Positions 51,747 to 60,939 are shown, counted from the first letter of the stretch. The stretch: 64,000 bases of DNA from Panacagrimonas perspica (GCF_004364935.1 NZ_SOBT01000011.1:372001-436000), one strand, 5' to 3'. Made by a program: numbers and translations. The notes: generated from the sequence alone by a model not told the origin.

Positions 51747-53785
51747 GTTTCGCCTTCGTCGCCGGCGTGCTCGCAACGCACGCGGCGACGAACCTTCTCC
51801 CCGCGTGGGTCCTGGTGCTGCTGGGTCTGTCGGCCTTGCCGCCCTGGCGCGGTCGCGCGCTGTGGTCGGCGGCGGTGCTTGGCCTGCTGATCGCGAGCCT
51901 GCACGGGCAGCGCTATCTCGATGAACGCTGGCCGGCTGCGCGTCACGGCGAGCAGATCGATGTCGTCGGCCACGTCGTCAGCCTGCCCGAGCGGTCGCTT
52001 GCGACGGGGCGCGAAGGCTCCGATGCCGATCTGCATACGCTGAGATTCGAATTCGAGCCTGTCGATCCCGCACTGCCCCGCCGCATCCGCGCGTCCTGGT
52101 ATCGCACGCAGACGACGCTGCGCGGCGGCGACTGCTGGAAGCTCACGCTGCGCGTGCGCACGCCGCACGGCTCGTCCAATCCGCGTGCCTTCGACTACGA
52201 GGGCTGGCTGTACCGGCGCGGCATCGGCGCCGTGGCGACCGTGCGGGACGGAGTGCCGTGCGCAGAGGAGCGTCCGATGCCGGTGCTGCGCGCGCGGCAG
52301 GCCATCGTCGATCGCATCGATGCCTGGCTTGGCGAGCATCCGGGCAAGGCGATGGCCGTGGCGTTGACGGTGGGTGACGACGCCGGATTCAGCGACGCCG
52401 ACTGGGATGCGTTCCGACGCACAGGTACGAGCCACCTCGTGGCGATCTCCGGCTTCAACATCGCGATCCTCGCGGGCTTGGCCTTCCTGCTGCTGCGATG
52501 GACCTGGCCTGCCTCGATGCGGCTGGCCCTGCGACTGCCGGCGCAGAAGGCGGCGATGGTGGCGGCGGCGATCGCGGGTCTGGGATACGGCCTGCTCGCG
52601 GGCTGGGAATCGCCGGCCCAGCGTGCCGCGCTGATGCTCGCGCTGCTCCTGCTCGCCGCGCTGCCGGATCGAAGGGCCGATCCGTCGCGCGTGCTGGCCT
52701 TCGCGCTGGCCTTGATGCTCGCGTTCGATCCGGCGGCGGCGCTGGCGCCCGGCCTGTGGCTGTCGTTCGGCGCGGTCGCCGCGATCTTCTATTCGACGGC
52801 GGGTCGACTGCGGGCGCCCGGTGTCGCGGTGGTCGCCGTGAAGCTGCAGATGATGCTCAGCGTCCTGCTGGCGCCGCTGACCTTGTACTTCTTCGACGGC
52901 GCCGCCTGGCTGGGGCCGTTCGTGAACCTGCTCGCGGTTCCGGCGATGGCCGTGCTGACACCGCTGGTGCTCGCCGCCGTGGCGCTCGCGGAAGTGATCC
53001 CGTCGCTGGGCGTGCCGGCGCTGGGGTGGGTGGCCGACGCCCTGCACCTGCTGCAGGTCTCGTTCGCCTGGATCGCCACGCACGCGCCGTCGGCCTGGAT
53101 ACCGGCCGCGCCGCCGTTGGCGGCCTTGCTGATGTCGCTGTTCGGCGCGCTGCTGCTGTTCGCGCCGCGTGGCTGGCCGTTGCGCTGGCTCGCGCTGCCC
53201 TGCTTCGTTCCGCTATTGCTGCCGCCGCAGGCGCCGGTCCACGGGCCGTTCGAGATGACCGTTCTCGACGTCGGGCAGGGGCTCGCGGTGCTGGTGCGAA
53301 CACCGCACCACAGCCTGCTCTACGACGCCGGGCCGGCCTTCGAGGACGGCTTCGATGCCGGCGAGTCGGTGGTGGCGCCGTACATCCTCGGCCTGGGGCA
53401 GCGCGACGTGGATCGTCTGCTGCTGTCGCACGGCGACAGCGATCACTCGGGCGGCGTGCCCGCCGTGCGGCGGCTGGTCGGCGTACGGGACGAGCTCGGC
53501 ACGCTGCCGGCCAACGCCTGCCACGAGGGCCAGGGCTGGGAATGGGACGGCGTGCGCTTCGAGTTGCTGCATCCCGATGCCGGCACCTGGTCGGACAACA
53601 ACCGGTCCTGCGTAATGCGCGTCTCGGCGCCCGGCTTCAGCGCCTTGCTGACCGGCGATATCGAGCGCGGTGCGGAAGCCCGGCTGCTGGACGTGCACGC
53701 AGGGGCCATGAAGGCGGACGTGCTGATCGCTCCTCACCACGGCAGCCTTTTAACGTTGTTTTTATTTAATTCAGTAATACTATGA
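51701..53785 (+). pseudogene. comEC: comEC/rec2 DNA-uptake channel, 3' end cut off by island insertion
   Basis: The protein has the DUF4131 domain (residues of roughly 10-170), the competence membrane domain with many transmembrane helices (residues of roughly 200-500, including GTSHLVAISGFNIAIL) and most of the MBL-like domain (TVLDVGQGLAVLVR, LLLSHGDSDHSGG). At residue 682 the conserved IAPHHGS motif is followed by 12 unrelated residues, LLTLFLFNSVIL, encoded by AT-rich island DNA, and then a stop. The last part of the MBL domain is missing. ComEC carries single-stranded DNA across the inner membrane, so uptake is probably lost. The GTG start inside lolD is uncertain. Confidence 0.9.
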
Positions 53786-53806
53786 TTTTACAGTGATTAT
53801 TAATAG

Positions 53807-53817
53807 GTTATCATAAC
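53807..53817. promoter_or_regulatory. Palindrome before the first recombinase gene
   Basis: GTTATCATAAC is a perfect palindrome around a central C, three bases before the ATG at 53821. It could be an operator or a recombinase-binding site near the island end. Confidence 0.35.
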
Positions 53818-53820
53818 TGA

Positions 53821-55164
53821 ATGAGGACGATCGAGAAGCATGGGGAGAAGGGGCAGCACACTTGGTTAGTGCTCGTTGGGGGCGCCATCGATCGTGAGCT
53901 GACGCTTTTCAGTGCTGCGGCATCGGTGCAGCTCGGCCTGGCGGCGAAGACGGTCATCGTCTACCTGTACGCGCTTGCTCGGTTCTTCGACTGGCTCGAG
54001 CAGGACGCAATCGCTCGCCGGGAGAAATGGGGCCGATTCGAGGAGCCACGCCTGGTTCGAGCAGCGACAGAAAGAAGGCTGCTGACTAAGCACGCGTGTC
54101 GAGTTCAGCGAAGGAGCTCCGAAGTCGAAGCGGAGATCTGTCTCGTGAAGCCGTCGAGTGCAACGCGCAGCTCACTCCTGATTGAGCTTCAAGCACTGCG
54201 TGCGTTTTACGAACTCTGCAGTCGTTGCGGGTTGTACGGGCACCCAAACCCACTCCGTAGGCAGGGCCAGCGGACAGCTCTTGAGACGATGAGGAGTCCG
54301 ATTGTCCCTTCTCGTGGGCGAATGCCTAGGCGTAGCGGGGTTGATCCTCCTCCATCGCGGTCTTCTTCCGACAGCTACTACTGCATCATCGGAGACCTTT
54401 GGCGACCCGACATCAGAGCGGCTCCTGATATGCGCCATAAGCTGCTGCAGGAGGCGGCGACTGCAGGAAGCTCATTGCGGTACGAATCGGCTCTCCGGGT
54501 CATGTGTGACTCTGGCTCTCGTGTAAGTGAAGCCTGCGGCGTCACGATGGAGAATTGGTGGCGAGGCAGCAGGTTTGGAACGGCCATTGACTCGCCTTCG
54601 AAGGGTAGCGGGGATGTTCCTGTGAAGGTCCTTTCCCTAAGTAAGGACACCGCCAAGGCTCTGCGGACCTACGTTGATACGGAGCGCCGTCGGTTGGATC
54701 CAGAAGGTCGTGGGCTGGAGGAGTTTGAGCTCCTCGGTCGGCGTGGAGACCTCCCCCACAGTACTCCCATATTTCTTACAAGAAATCGAACCCAGCTGAG
54801 CCCGGAGCAGTTCCGCAACCAGTTCTTCAATCCATTGGCGCGTCGTGCTGGTTTCGATATCTCGCCGCACGGAACGCGCCACAACTTCGTTTCACTGGCG
54901 CTCGACGAGATTGACTTGGTCGCCGATACCCCCGCGCGGCGGCAAATGTTGAGGGAGGAACTGGTGAGCCTCCTCGCTTGGGCTCAAGGGGATCGCATGC
55001 TCAAGGTTTACGACCGGCGCTCAAAGGGTCGGAGAATCCTTGAGGTGATCGAGCGAGTACGCGAGAAGCAGGACTCAGCTCCGGTAGCGAGAGTGGGATC
55101 GACCGAACTGGCAGCCGACGCCCAACCGTCCGTCATCAGCAAAATTATGGGACGGCCGACATGA
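53821..55164 (+). CDS. Tyrosine recombinase, first of the island module
   Basis: This 447-residue integrase has a SAM-like core-binding domain (VYLYALARFFDWLEQDA) and a catalytic domain with Arg234 (DSGSRVSEACGV), His350 and Arg353 (PHGTRHNF) and Tyr397 (LKVYDRRS). The box usually LGH reads WAQG. These mark it as an active-site-complete tyrosine recombinase of the multi-recombinase island type rather than a phage integrase. Its ATG is at the island's left end and its stop overlaps the next gene by 4 bases. It would cut and join the island ends. Confidence 0.88.
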   Translation: MRTIEKHGEKGQHTWLVLVGGAIDRELTLFSAAASVQLGLAAKTVIVYLYALARFFDWLEQDAIARREKWGRFEEPRLVRAATERRLLTKHACRVQRRSSEVEAEICLVKPSSATRSSLLIELQALRAFYELCSRCGLYGHPNPLRRQGQRTALETMRSPIVPSRGRMPRRSGVDPPPSRSSSDSYYCIIGDLWRPDIRAAPDMRHKLLQEAATAGSSLRYESALRVMCDSGSRVSEACGVTMENWWRGSRFGTAIDSPSKGSGDVPVKVLSLSKDTAKALRTYVDTERRRLDPEGRGLEEFELLGRRGDLPHSTPIFLTRNRTQLSPEQFRNQFFNPLARRAGFDISPHGTRHNFVSLALDEIDLVADTPARRQMLREELVSLLAWAQGDRMLKVYDRRSKGRRILEVIERVREKQDSAPVARVGSTELAADAQPSVISKIMGRPT

Positions 55165-58079
55165 ATAGTCCCCCTGAAGACGTGCAACGCGCGCTCAAAA
55201 AATACTTCGGGCGGCTAAAGCGCACAGGGCAAAAGTTGCCACCGCCTGGACCCAACGGTAAGGGAAACGGAAAGAAGGCAGCGCAGTTTGTAAACATTGC
55301 CGAGATTGCCCGACAGATCAGTTTGCCGAGGCATCGGCTGTACCAAGATGGCTTTGCGTATCGGCTGATCGAGGAAGCAGTCGAAGAGATCGGAGTCGCT
55401 GAACCCATCGTCGGATCCGTTGACGAACGGATAATCGTCGTTCAGGACGATGCTATTAAGCACTTTGAGGCATCCGCATTCACGTTTCGTCGACTTCGAA
55501 AAATCTTTCCATCGATCGTGTACGGCGATCAGTATGAGAATCGACTGGTACTTTCGTTGCCGCTCATACCCGACGGAGACGAGCGATGGCCGGACAGTAC
55601 TTCGAAGATCGATAGGTTAAAAATCGCGCTGATCAACGAGTCAGAGTATGCAAGTCCGCCGCAGACTCAGGAGGAATTTGAGGAGCGGGCGAAACTGTTT
55701 GCCAAGCTCCGCATTTTCTCCGTCTATCGCGTGCCAGAGTCCTGGATTTTCAGCGCTTGTGAAATCATCTATTGCGCAAACGGTGGGCACCTACCATCGT
55801 TATTCGAAGTCCGAAGTCTTGTATGGGGAACGACGAAGAAGGCGCCGAACATCGTGGACCGATGGGACTCGAGAGCGGCAACAGGTAGCACTTGGAGTAT
55901 CGACGAGATCGCCGATGTCGTGAATCTTTGGAGGGTGAAGCAGAAGAAATACCTTCCGCCTTCAATCTCGACAGGGAGACCCGCGACCATTGAGCATTTC
56001 CGTCAGGCGATGAAGAGGGTCGGCAATCTGCCTTTCACTTGCTTGGACAAGGATGCAGGGAGTGAATATACGGCGCCGAACGCCGAACTCATCGCATTTG
56101 TTTGCAAGATCGAGGACCAAGCCCTTCGAAATAGCATCGGTCTGGTGGCCGCAATTCAATCTGCGAACAAGGTTAAGCAGATTGCGATTATTGGGCGTGC
56201 TAGATCTATCGTCGCTCGAATTCGAGACATCAGCGAAGAGCTAACGGCGTGGGATTTCACGACCTCCACGCCTGACGCTGCGATCAAAGGCGTTTTTGAC
56301 GGCACGATTTGCAAGGCCTACTCGAAATCGAAACGGGAGCGATTTCCCTTTTTGTGGCGGGAGGTTGCTAGAGCGTACGAACGGCACCAGGCCAAGCTGG
56401 GAGTTGAAGACGCTCGCCGTCTGATCCGATTCGCAATCAAACACCCGAGGGACGATGCCCAGTATCGAAACGTATCGCTGTGGCGTGCGATGCAAGCGCG
56501 TACCCGAAAGGAAAGGAAGGCGAAAGTTGAAGAGCTTTCGTTGGATTTCGCGGGCCTCCGTTTTCTCATTGAAATTCGAACGAATATCGCGCGGCGTTTG
56601 GAAGAGGCGACAAACGTAGCGGTGGCGGAGGTGAAGAAGCTGGGCCTTCCCTTGCCGCACGACTTTGCCTACAGAGACACCATTCACTACGAGGACCGCA
56701 GAACTCCGATCGTCCAGATGGTCAAGCTGCGGCTCCATTCGGTGGACAGTTTGCGAGCGATGTCGAAGGTGAAGCCGAAGTCCAGGAAACGCGAGGACGC
56801 AAACGAACCCGTTCCCATCGTCGAATTTCTCTCTATCGAAGCAGAGGAAGGCAGCGCCGGAACCGAAGAGTTTTGGTTCGCTCCCCTGATCAAGGGCCAG
56901 TTCTTCAACTCCGAGCACAAGGCAGCGTCGGCTGAGGTACAGCGCTTTCGCAAGAGAGTCCTCTCGGGTGTCGAGCTGGTAGGTCGCCAGATCGGGCGGC
57001 TTCCGGTTGGGTTTGCAGCAGGTCTTCCGGAGCCGTGGTCAAGCCGCCTGCGTCCGGTTGTTAACGATCTAACGGATCGCGTTGGCCTGCAGCTGTTCTA
57101 TCCGCGAGGGATATACGCGACGTGTCTTTATGGACGCGCGATGCTTAGAACACAGACAGTGACGGGTGCCCGAATAGGAGAGGTCCTCCAGGTCGCGACC
57201 TCTCCAGGACGGATCAAGCACGAGCGGGTCCCTGTCGCCTCAGGTGCGCCGAAGGACATCTTCTGCTTCTCTGCTGTTCCAAAGGGACATACCGAGCTGT
57301 CCGAGTACTTCGTTGACGCAGAGACAATGGAGACGATGCTGGACGTCGCCATCCTAGTCAGACAGATGCGTGGACTTAAGGACGACGAGCAACTCCCGGT
57401 GGTCGCCCCATACCTTAAGGCGCGGGAACTAAAGCGCGATCGCTATCTTTTTCAGGTCAACAGCCGAGCAGTTACGACGGCAGAGGCCAACTTCATCTAT
57501 CGATTCTTGCTGTGGGGGAAGCATTCCCACGTTGAGACGCACACCGTGCGTCACGCGGTGGCGAATCTGTTGGACCAATTAGGTGTGCCGGAAGAGGTTA
57601 TTGCTGAGATGTTGAAGCAGAAGGACCTCAGCGCCACCCGCTACTACAAGCAAGCGACGCGAAGGCAGGTTCTTTCGGCTGCCGAGTTCCTGTTTCGCCC
57701 GCAGGTGGATTGGTCTGACGTGACTACTACTTCCCAGAGACTGGGAGCCGAGCGAGCGGCTGTTTTTCTTGAAAGCCTGGAGTCTGTTGGTCGCTTGAGC
57801 GGCGCGTACACCCACGTACTAGGCGGAATCTGCACCGTATCGCACGCGTGCGCCGCGAAGTTCAGTTGCGTCAACTGCGCAGGAAAGATCCCGGATCCGG
57901 CCAAGCGTGATCAGGTGGAGGTAAAGCTCGTTGATGCGCGCCGCTGGAAGCAGTACGCCGAGAAAGAGAATTTGGGGGCTGAGGTCCGTAAGGCGGCAGC
58001 TGCTATCAATGATTGCGAAGCAGAGCTACGAGAAATGGATCTGATCCAGCTGGCGAAAAAGAATCGTGCTTCAAAATGA
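55161..58079 (+). CDS. Very large (972 aa) tyrosine recombinase with C-terminal Cys motif
   Basis: The last third of this protein is a tyrosine recombinase: Arg671 (TGARIGEVLQ), His794 and Arg797 (THTVRHAVANLL), and Tyr828/829 (SATRYYKQAT). The position between, usually LGH, reads LKQK. The first 500 residues resemble no family I know and are mainly alpha-helical and basic. The C-terminus has four cysteines (GICTVSHAC, FSCVNC) that may bind zinc, as in TnpB of Tn554. It overlaps the first recombinase gene by 4 bases, so the two should act together. It is unusually long compared with Tn554 TnpB (about 630 residues). Confidence 0.85.
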   Translation: MNSPPEDVQRALKKYFGRLKRTGQKLPPPGPNGKGNGKKAAQFVNIAEIARQISLPRHRLYQDGFAYRLIEEAVEEIGVAEPIVGSVDERIIVVQDDAIKHFEASAFTFRRLRKIFPSIVYGDQYENRLVLSLPLIPDGDERWPDSTSKIDRLKIALINESEYASPPQTQEEFEERAKLFAKLRIFSVYRVPESWIFSACEIIYCANGGHLPSLFEVRSLVWGTTKKAPNIVDRWDSRAATGSTWSIDEIADVVNLWRVKQKKYLPPSISTGRPATIEHFRQAMKRVGNLPFTCLDKDAGSEYTAPNAELIAFVCKIEDQALRNSIGLVAAIQSANKVKQIAIIGRARSIVARIRDISEELTAWDFTTSTPDAAIKGVFDGTICKAYSKSKRERFPFLWREVARAYERHQAKLGVEDARRLIRFAIKHPRDDAQYRNVSLWRAMQARTRKERKAKVEELSLDFAGLRFLIEIRTNIARRLEEATNVAVAEVKKLGLPLPHDFAYRDTIHYEDRRTPIVQMVKLRLHSVDSLRAMSKVKPKSRKREDANEPVPIVEFLSIEAEEGSAGTEEFWFAPLIKGQFFNSEHKAASAEVQRFRKRVLSGVELVGRQIGRLPVGFAAGLPEPWSSRLRPVVNDLTDRVGLQLFYPRGIYATCLYGRAMLRTQTVTGARIGEVLQVATSPGRIKHERVPVASGAPKDIFCFSAVPKGHTELSEYFVDAETMETMLDVAILVRQMRGLKDDEQLPVVAPYLKARELKRDRYLFQVNSRAVTTAEANFIYRFLLWGKHSHVETHTVRHAVANLLDQLGVPEEVIAEMLKQKDLSATRYYKQATRRQVLSAAEFLFRPQVDWSDVTTTSQRLGAERAAVFLESLESVGRLSGAYTHVLGGICTVSHACAAKFSCVNCAGKIPDPAKRDQVEVKLVDARRWKQYAEKENLGAEVRKAAAAINDCEAELREMDLIQLAKKNRASK

Positions 58080-58324
58080 ATTTGCGATTCGCCGGCGGGT
58101 CGACGAAGTGCGCGTGCGAGGCGCTGGGCAGCTAGAAGCGCTAGTGAGTTCAGGTCGCGAAGGCGGGTCGGCAGGTGGCCGCTCTAAGGGTGAGCCCAAT
58201 GGCATCTGTGCTCGAGGCCCACTCCTCCGGCCGGATGGGGTTATCGATCAACAGGCAACCTTTGGCAGGGCGCCGCAGGCATCGTAGCCACGCGCAGAGA
58301 TCAAGTTTGGAAATGAAATGTAAG
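58080..58324. other. Gap between the large recombinase and the KfrA-like gene
   Basis: About 245 bases lie before the operator. A short open frame at 58066-58287 starts within the recombinase end and has no ribosome binding site or recognisable content, so it is not called. No repeat is seen. Confidence 0.4.
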
Positions 58325-58364
58325 GTAATGTAATGTAATTAACATTACGTTGCCCCTACATTAC
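58325..58364. promoter_or_regulatory. Palindromic operator upstream of the KfrA-like gene
   Basis: The 7-base arms GTAATGT and ACATTAC flank AATTA at 58330-58348. A further GTAATG lies at 58325-58330 and another ACATTAC at 58358-58364. These repeated half-sites end 13 bases before the ATG at 58378, where an autorepressor would block transcription. KfrA proteins are known to repress their own genes from operators like this. Confidence 0.7.
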
Positions 58365-58377
58365 AGCGAGTTAATCA

Positions 58378-59016
58378 ATGGCAAGCTTGACGATCAAGGA
58401 CGTGGCTGATGCCGTCGCTGCGCTGGAGGCGGCGGGGATATCCGTTAGTGCGAGCTCTGTCAGGGAACGACTCGGCCGAGGGTCGTTCAGCACAATCGCT
58501 CCGCTCCTACGTGCGGTACGCGACCAGCAGCAGCCTGGCGGCAAGGCAAGTGCCCCGCTGGCGATCGAGCGGGACGTGCCCGCAGCTGTGATTGAGCAGA
58601 TTGCGGCTGCGGCTAGAAAGGCTGGGGAGGAAGCGTACAAGGCGCTTGCCGCATCCTTGGAGGTCAAAATCGCTGAGGTGACCGCGAATGTTGGCCAAGA
58701 ACGCCAGATCATGCGCAGCGACATGGACCAGGTGCTCGCGGATGCTCGAGATGCGAGAGAGCGGGCGCAGGCAGTCGAGGGGGAGCTCCGGGAGGCTCGC
58801 GAGCGGCTTACCGCGGTTGATTCCGAGCGGCTGCGCGCGCAGGAACAATTGCATGGAGAGCAGATACGCCGGGCGACCGAGACGGAGAGCTTGGCTCGCG
58901 AGTTGGCGGCCGCGCAGATGGAACTGAAAGCGGCCCGGGCACGAATCGAGGCGTTGTCAGCGGAGGCAGGAGAGCTTCGCGGACGGCTCGGCGCCTCTGA
59001 GAGGTCAGCTCGTTAA
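58378..59016 (+). CDS. KfrA-like DNA-binding coiled-coil protein
   Basis: This 212-residue protein has an N-terminal KfrA_N helix-turn-helix domain (residues of roughly 1-110; TIKDVADAVAALEAAGISVSASSVRERLGRGSFSTIAPLLR). A long coiled coil rich in Glu, Ala, Arg and Leu (residues of roughly 120-210) follows. KfrA of RK2-type plasmids binds its own promoter and aids partition. Here it follows two recombinase genes, where other elements carry a small accessory protein needed for recombination, so it may be a recombination accessory factor. A palindromic operator precedes it. Confidence 0.85.
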   Translation: MASLTIKDVADAVAALEAAGISVSASSVRERLGRGSFSTIAPLLRAVRDQQQPGGKASAPLAIERDVPAAVIEQIAAAARKAGEEAYKALAASLEVKIAEVTANVGQERQIMRSDMDQVLADARDARERAQAVEGELREARERLTAVDSERLRAQEQLHGEQIRRATETESLARELAAAQMELKAARARIEALSAEAGELRGRLGASERSAR

Positions 59017-59644
59017 GAAGCCTTGGAGCGACTGGCAGCCTCCCGTAAACGAAGCGTCGAGTGGCGCCTCGAAGTACGCCCGCTGAGCTTTAGTGATCCG
59101 CAGGCTGCGAACACACCCTAACAACGCGCAAGACAACCGACTCAGTCGTCAGCGGTCACCCAAGTTGTACCACCTGTGGCCAGGTCAAAGTGTCCCACCC
59201 GGTCCTCAGCTCATAGTGTCCCAGGGTGGCCACCGGCTAGTGTATGAACGGCAAGTGTTCTAGGCGTGGGTCGGCTCCCGCTTTTTTCGCACCAATGAGT
59301 TGAAAGTGTCCCAGGTGGCCACCGATCGGGAGGCTGAATTTCTAGGGGGAAAAGGCGTGGCCGGGTGGGATACTTGGGCGCGGCTGGGCAGAACTCCAGA
59401 TTGGTTGGGTGTACGGACCCCGATGCAGCACAACTTCTGCCAGCGAACCCATGCAGGCCCAGTCGCCTTGGCCCCTCGTCCGACGAACTGCGAAGCAGTC
59501 CTGATTGCCGCGTGAGCACTCATCGGTTGACGGGCTTCGGCGCTCAGATCACATCGGAACCACTCCCCGGACGCGGCCAACGCCACCGATATTGCAGGGT
59601 CGCGCGGAGGGAGCAAACGAGAGCGTGTCGTCTCCTCGGTGACA
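59017..59644. repeat. Gene-poor stretch with three AGTGTCCCA repeats
   Basis: AGTGTCCCA occurs at 59189-59197, 59215-59223 and 59305-59313; the last two are followed by (G)GGTGGCCACCG, itself a palindrome. Repeated motifs like these occur at ends of some insertion sequences (IS21 and IS481 types), so this may be the relic of an IS; no transposase is readable. Several open frames (for example 59211-59616 leftward) look random. The rest contains nothing I can name. Confidence 0.5.
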
Positions 59645-59677
59645 CTAAGAACTCCTTAGTATCTAAGGACTTCTTAG
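59645..59677. promoter_or_regulatory. Two CTAAG-N5-CTTAG operators before the XRE gene
   Basis: CTAAGAACTCCTTAG (59645-59659) and CTAAGGACTTCTTAG (59663-59677) are 15-base inverted repeats spaced 18 bases centre to centre. The same site, CTAAGGATATCTTAG, lies at 60940-60954 before the opposing gene. The arrangement matches tandem operators of an autoregulating XRE/C-protein-like repressor, and the XRE gene begins 37 bases downstream. Confidence 0.75.
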
Positions 59678-59714
59678 CAGCGCAGGCTTATGTGAGGTCA
59701 ACGATGGCTCTCGC

Positions 59715-60035
59715 GTGGCGCGTCCGACGAAAACCCGCAGTCCCGTGTCAAAACGCTTGAAAGAGCTTCGCGTGCGCGCGGGCATCTCTCAACGTCAGCT
59801 GGGTGTATTGATCGGACTAGATCAGTCGGTGGCGAGCCCTCGCATGAATCAATACGAGCGAGGCGCCCACGAACCTCATTACGGCTTGGTGAGGCGGATC
59901 GCAGCGGCGTTGCATGCGCCGACGGCCTACTTCTATGCCGATGAGCCTGCTCTAGCGGAGATCATCCTCGCGTACGGCGGTCTCTCTCCCAACGATCGCA
60001 AGAGGGCTGCACTCAAACTGCCTCGGGCTACCTGA
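59715..60035 (+). CDS. XRE-family helix-turn-helix regulator
   Basis: This 106-residue protein has a full XRE helix-turn-helix: SKRLKELRVRAGISQRQLGVLIGLDQSVASPRMNQYERG, with AALHAPTAYFYADEPALAEIIL after it. The rest is a short helical tail. The start may be GTG at 59715 or GTG at 59745, which begins directly at the domain; neither has a strong ribosome binding site. Two palindromic operators upstream and one before the opposing gene suggest it represses both. Its 3' end overlaps the opposing gene by 8 bases. Confidence 0.85.
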   Translation: MARPTKTRSPVSKRLKELRVRAGISQRQLGVLIGLDQSVASPRMNQYERGAHEPHYGLVRRIAAALHAPTAYFYADEPALAEIILAYGGLSPNDRKRAALKLPRAT

Positions 60036-60912
60036 AGCCCGTCCTTGCGCGGCGTGCGCCTGGTACGGTGGCCCGCGTCATTGATTCGCGCCCCGCGAGT
60101 CGCTCCCGAGAGGGCACGCGTCCGAGATAGTCGCTCCCAAGTCCGGTGACCTGGTCGGCGAACACGGCCGCCACGGAACTGTGTGTTCGGCCTCTGTAGT
60201 CCGACCATTCCTTGAGGGCCCATCGCTCTGAGATTGCCCGATCGACCCTCTGGTCAATGTACGAAACCAGGGAATCCGAGAGGGTGTGCACCGACGCTGG
60301 GAAGCGCAAGTAGCGGGACGCCGCCTCACGGACTGCCAGCCAGCAGAGATAGAACATCTGGTTCGCCGAGAGCTTACGAAGTCCCCGCTCAAACGCGGGC
60401 ACTGCCGCCAACGCCCAGCCCTCATCGAATCGGTGCTCGCCAAGTTCATGGCCAAGAAAGCCAGCGACTTCCGAAATGGCGAGCTCGCGCCAGACGGTGA
60501 AGAGTTCCTCTGTAGCGGCGGGCTGGCGGGCAAGCTCGAGCGTGTGTCGTGCGAGCTGGCCGCTGAGACCTTCGATCGAAGCGAGCGCATCCCCTAAGCG
60601 CCATTCGGGCTCCTGCACGGTGGCGGCGGAGAAAATCCAGCTCCGCCGGGGATCCGAAGACGAACTCCAAACGATCGCGCCGTGCGCCGCGAGTTCTCGC
60701 AGCATCTGAGAGGCCATCTCGGTGTGAGGCGCTAGACGACTTAGGGGTCTTGCGCTTCGAAATGACGTCGCGACGGAGGTATCACCCAGGACTGAGAGCA
60801 GGAACAGGCTCGAGCGAAGGCCAAGCACACCCAACGCCGGATCAACCACTTGCGAGGTGGTCTCGTGGGCAGGGTCGAGCGTGTCGGAACGGCTTGCCCT
60901 CCGCGGCGGCAT
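60028..60912 (-). CDS. Unrecognised protein with N-terminal winged-helix-like region
   Basis: This 294-residue protein is not a family I know. Residues of roughly 30-115 look like a winged helix (LGLRSSLFLLSVLGD, then PHTEMASQMLRELAAHGAIVW and a DPRRSWIF wing). Residues of roughly 120-260 are predicted helical with conserved-looking EVAGFLGHELGEHRFDEGW and FYLCWLAVREAASRYLRF. No nuclease, kinase or transmembrane motif is seen. It is convergent with the XRE gene, and a matching operator lies 27 bases before its start, so it is probably under XRE control. No ribosome binding site precedes the ATG. A toxin or defence role would fit the pattern but is not shown. Confidence 0.6.
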   Translation of the reverse strand: MPPRRASRSDTLDPAHETTSQVVDPALGVLGLRSSLFLLSVLGDTSVATSFRSARPLSRLAPHTEMASQMLRELAAHGAIVWSSSSDPRRSWIFSAATVQEPEWRLGDALASIEGLSGQLARHTLELARQPAATEELFTVWRELAISEVAGFLGHELGEHRFDEGWALAAVPAFERGLRKLSANQMFYLCWLAVREAASRYLRFPASVHTLSDSLVSYIDQRVDRAISERWALKEWSDYRGRTHSSVAAVFADQVTGLGSDYLGRVPSRERLAGRESMTRATVPGARRARTGFR

Positions 60913-60939
60913 TCGGGCGAATCCAATCGATCTGGGGTA

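Noticed and set aside
58066-58287. 73-codon frame after the large recombinase
   Set aside because: No ribosome binding site and no recognisable content.
59211-59616. Leftward frames of 102 and 118 codons in the gene-poor stretch
   Set aside because: They are Pro/Arg/Ser-rich, run through the AGTGTCCCA repeats and have no ribosome binding site.
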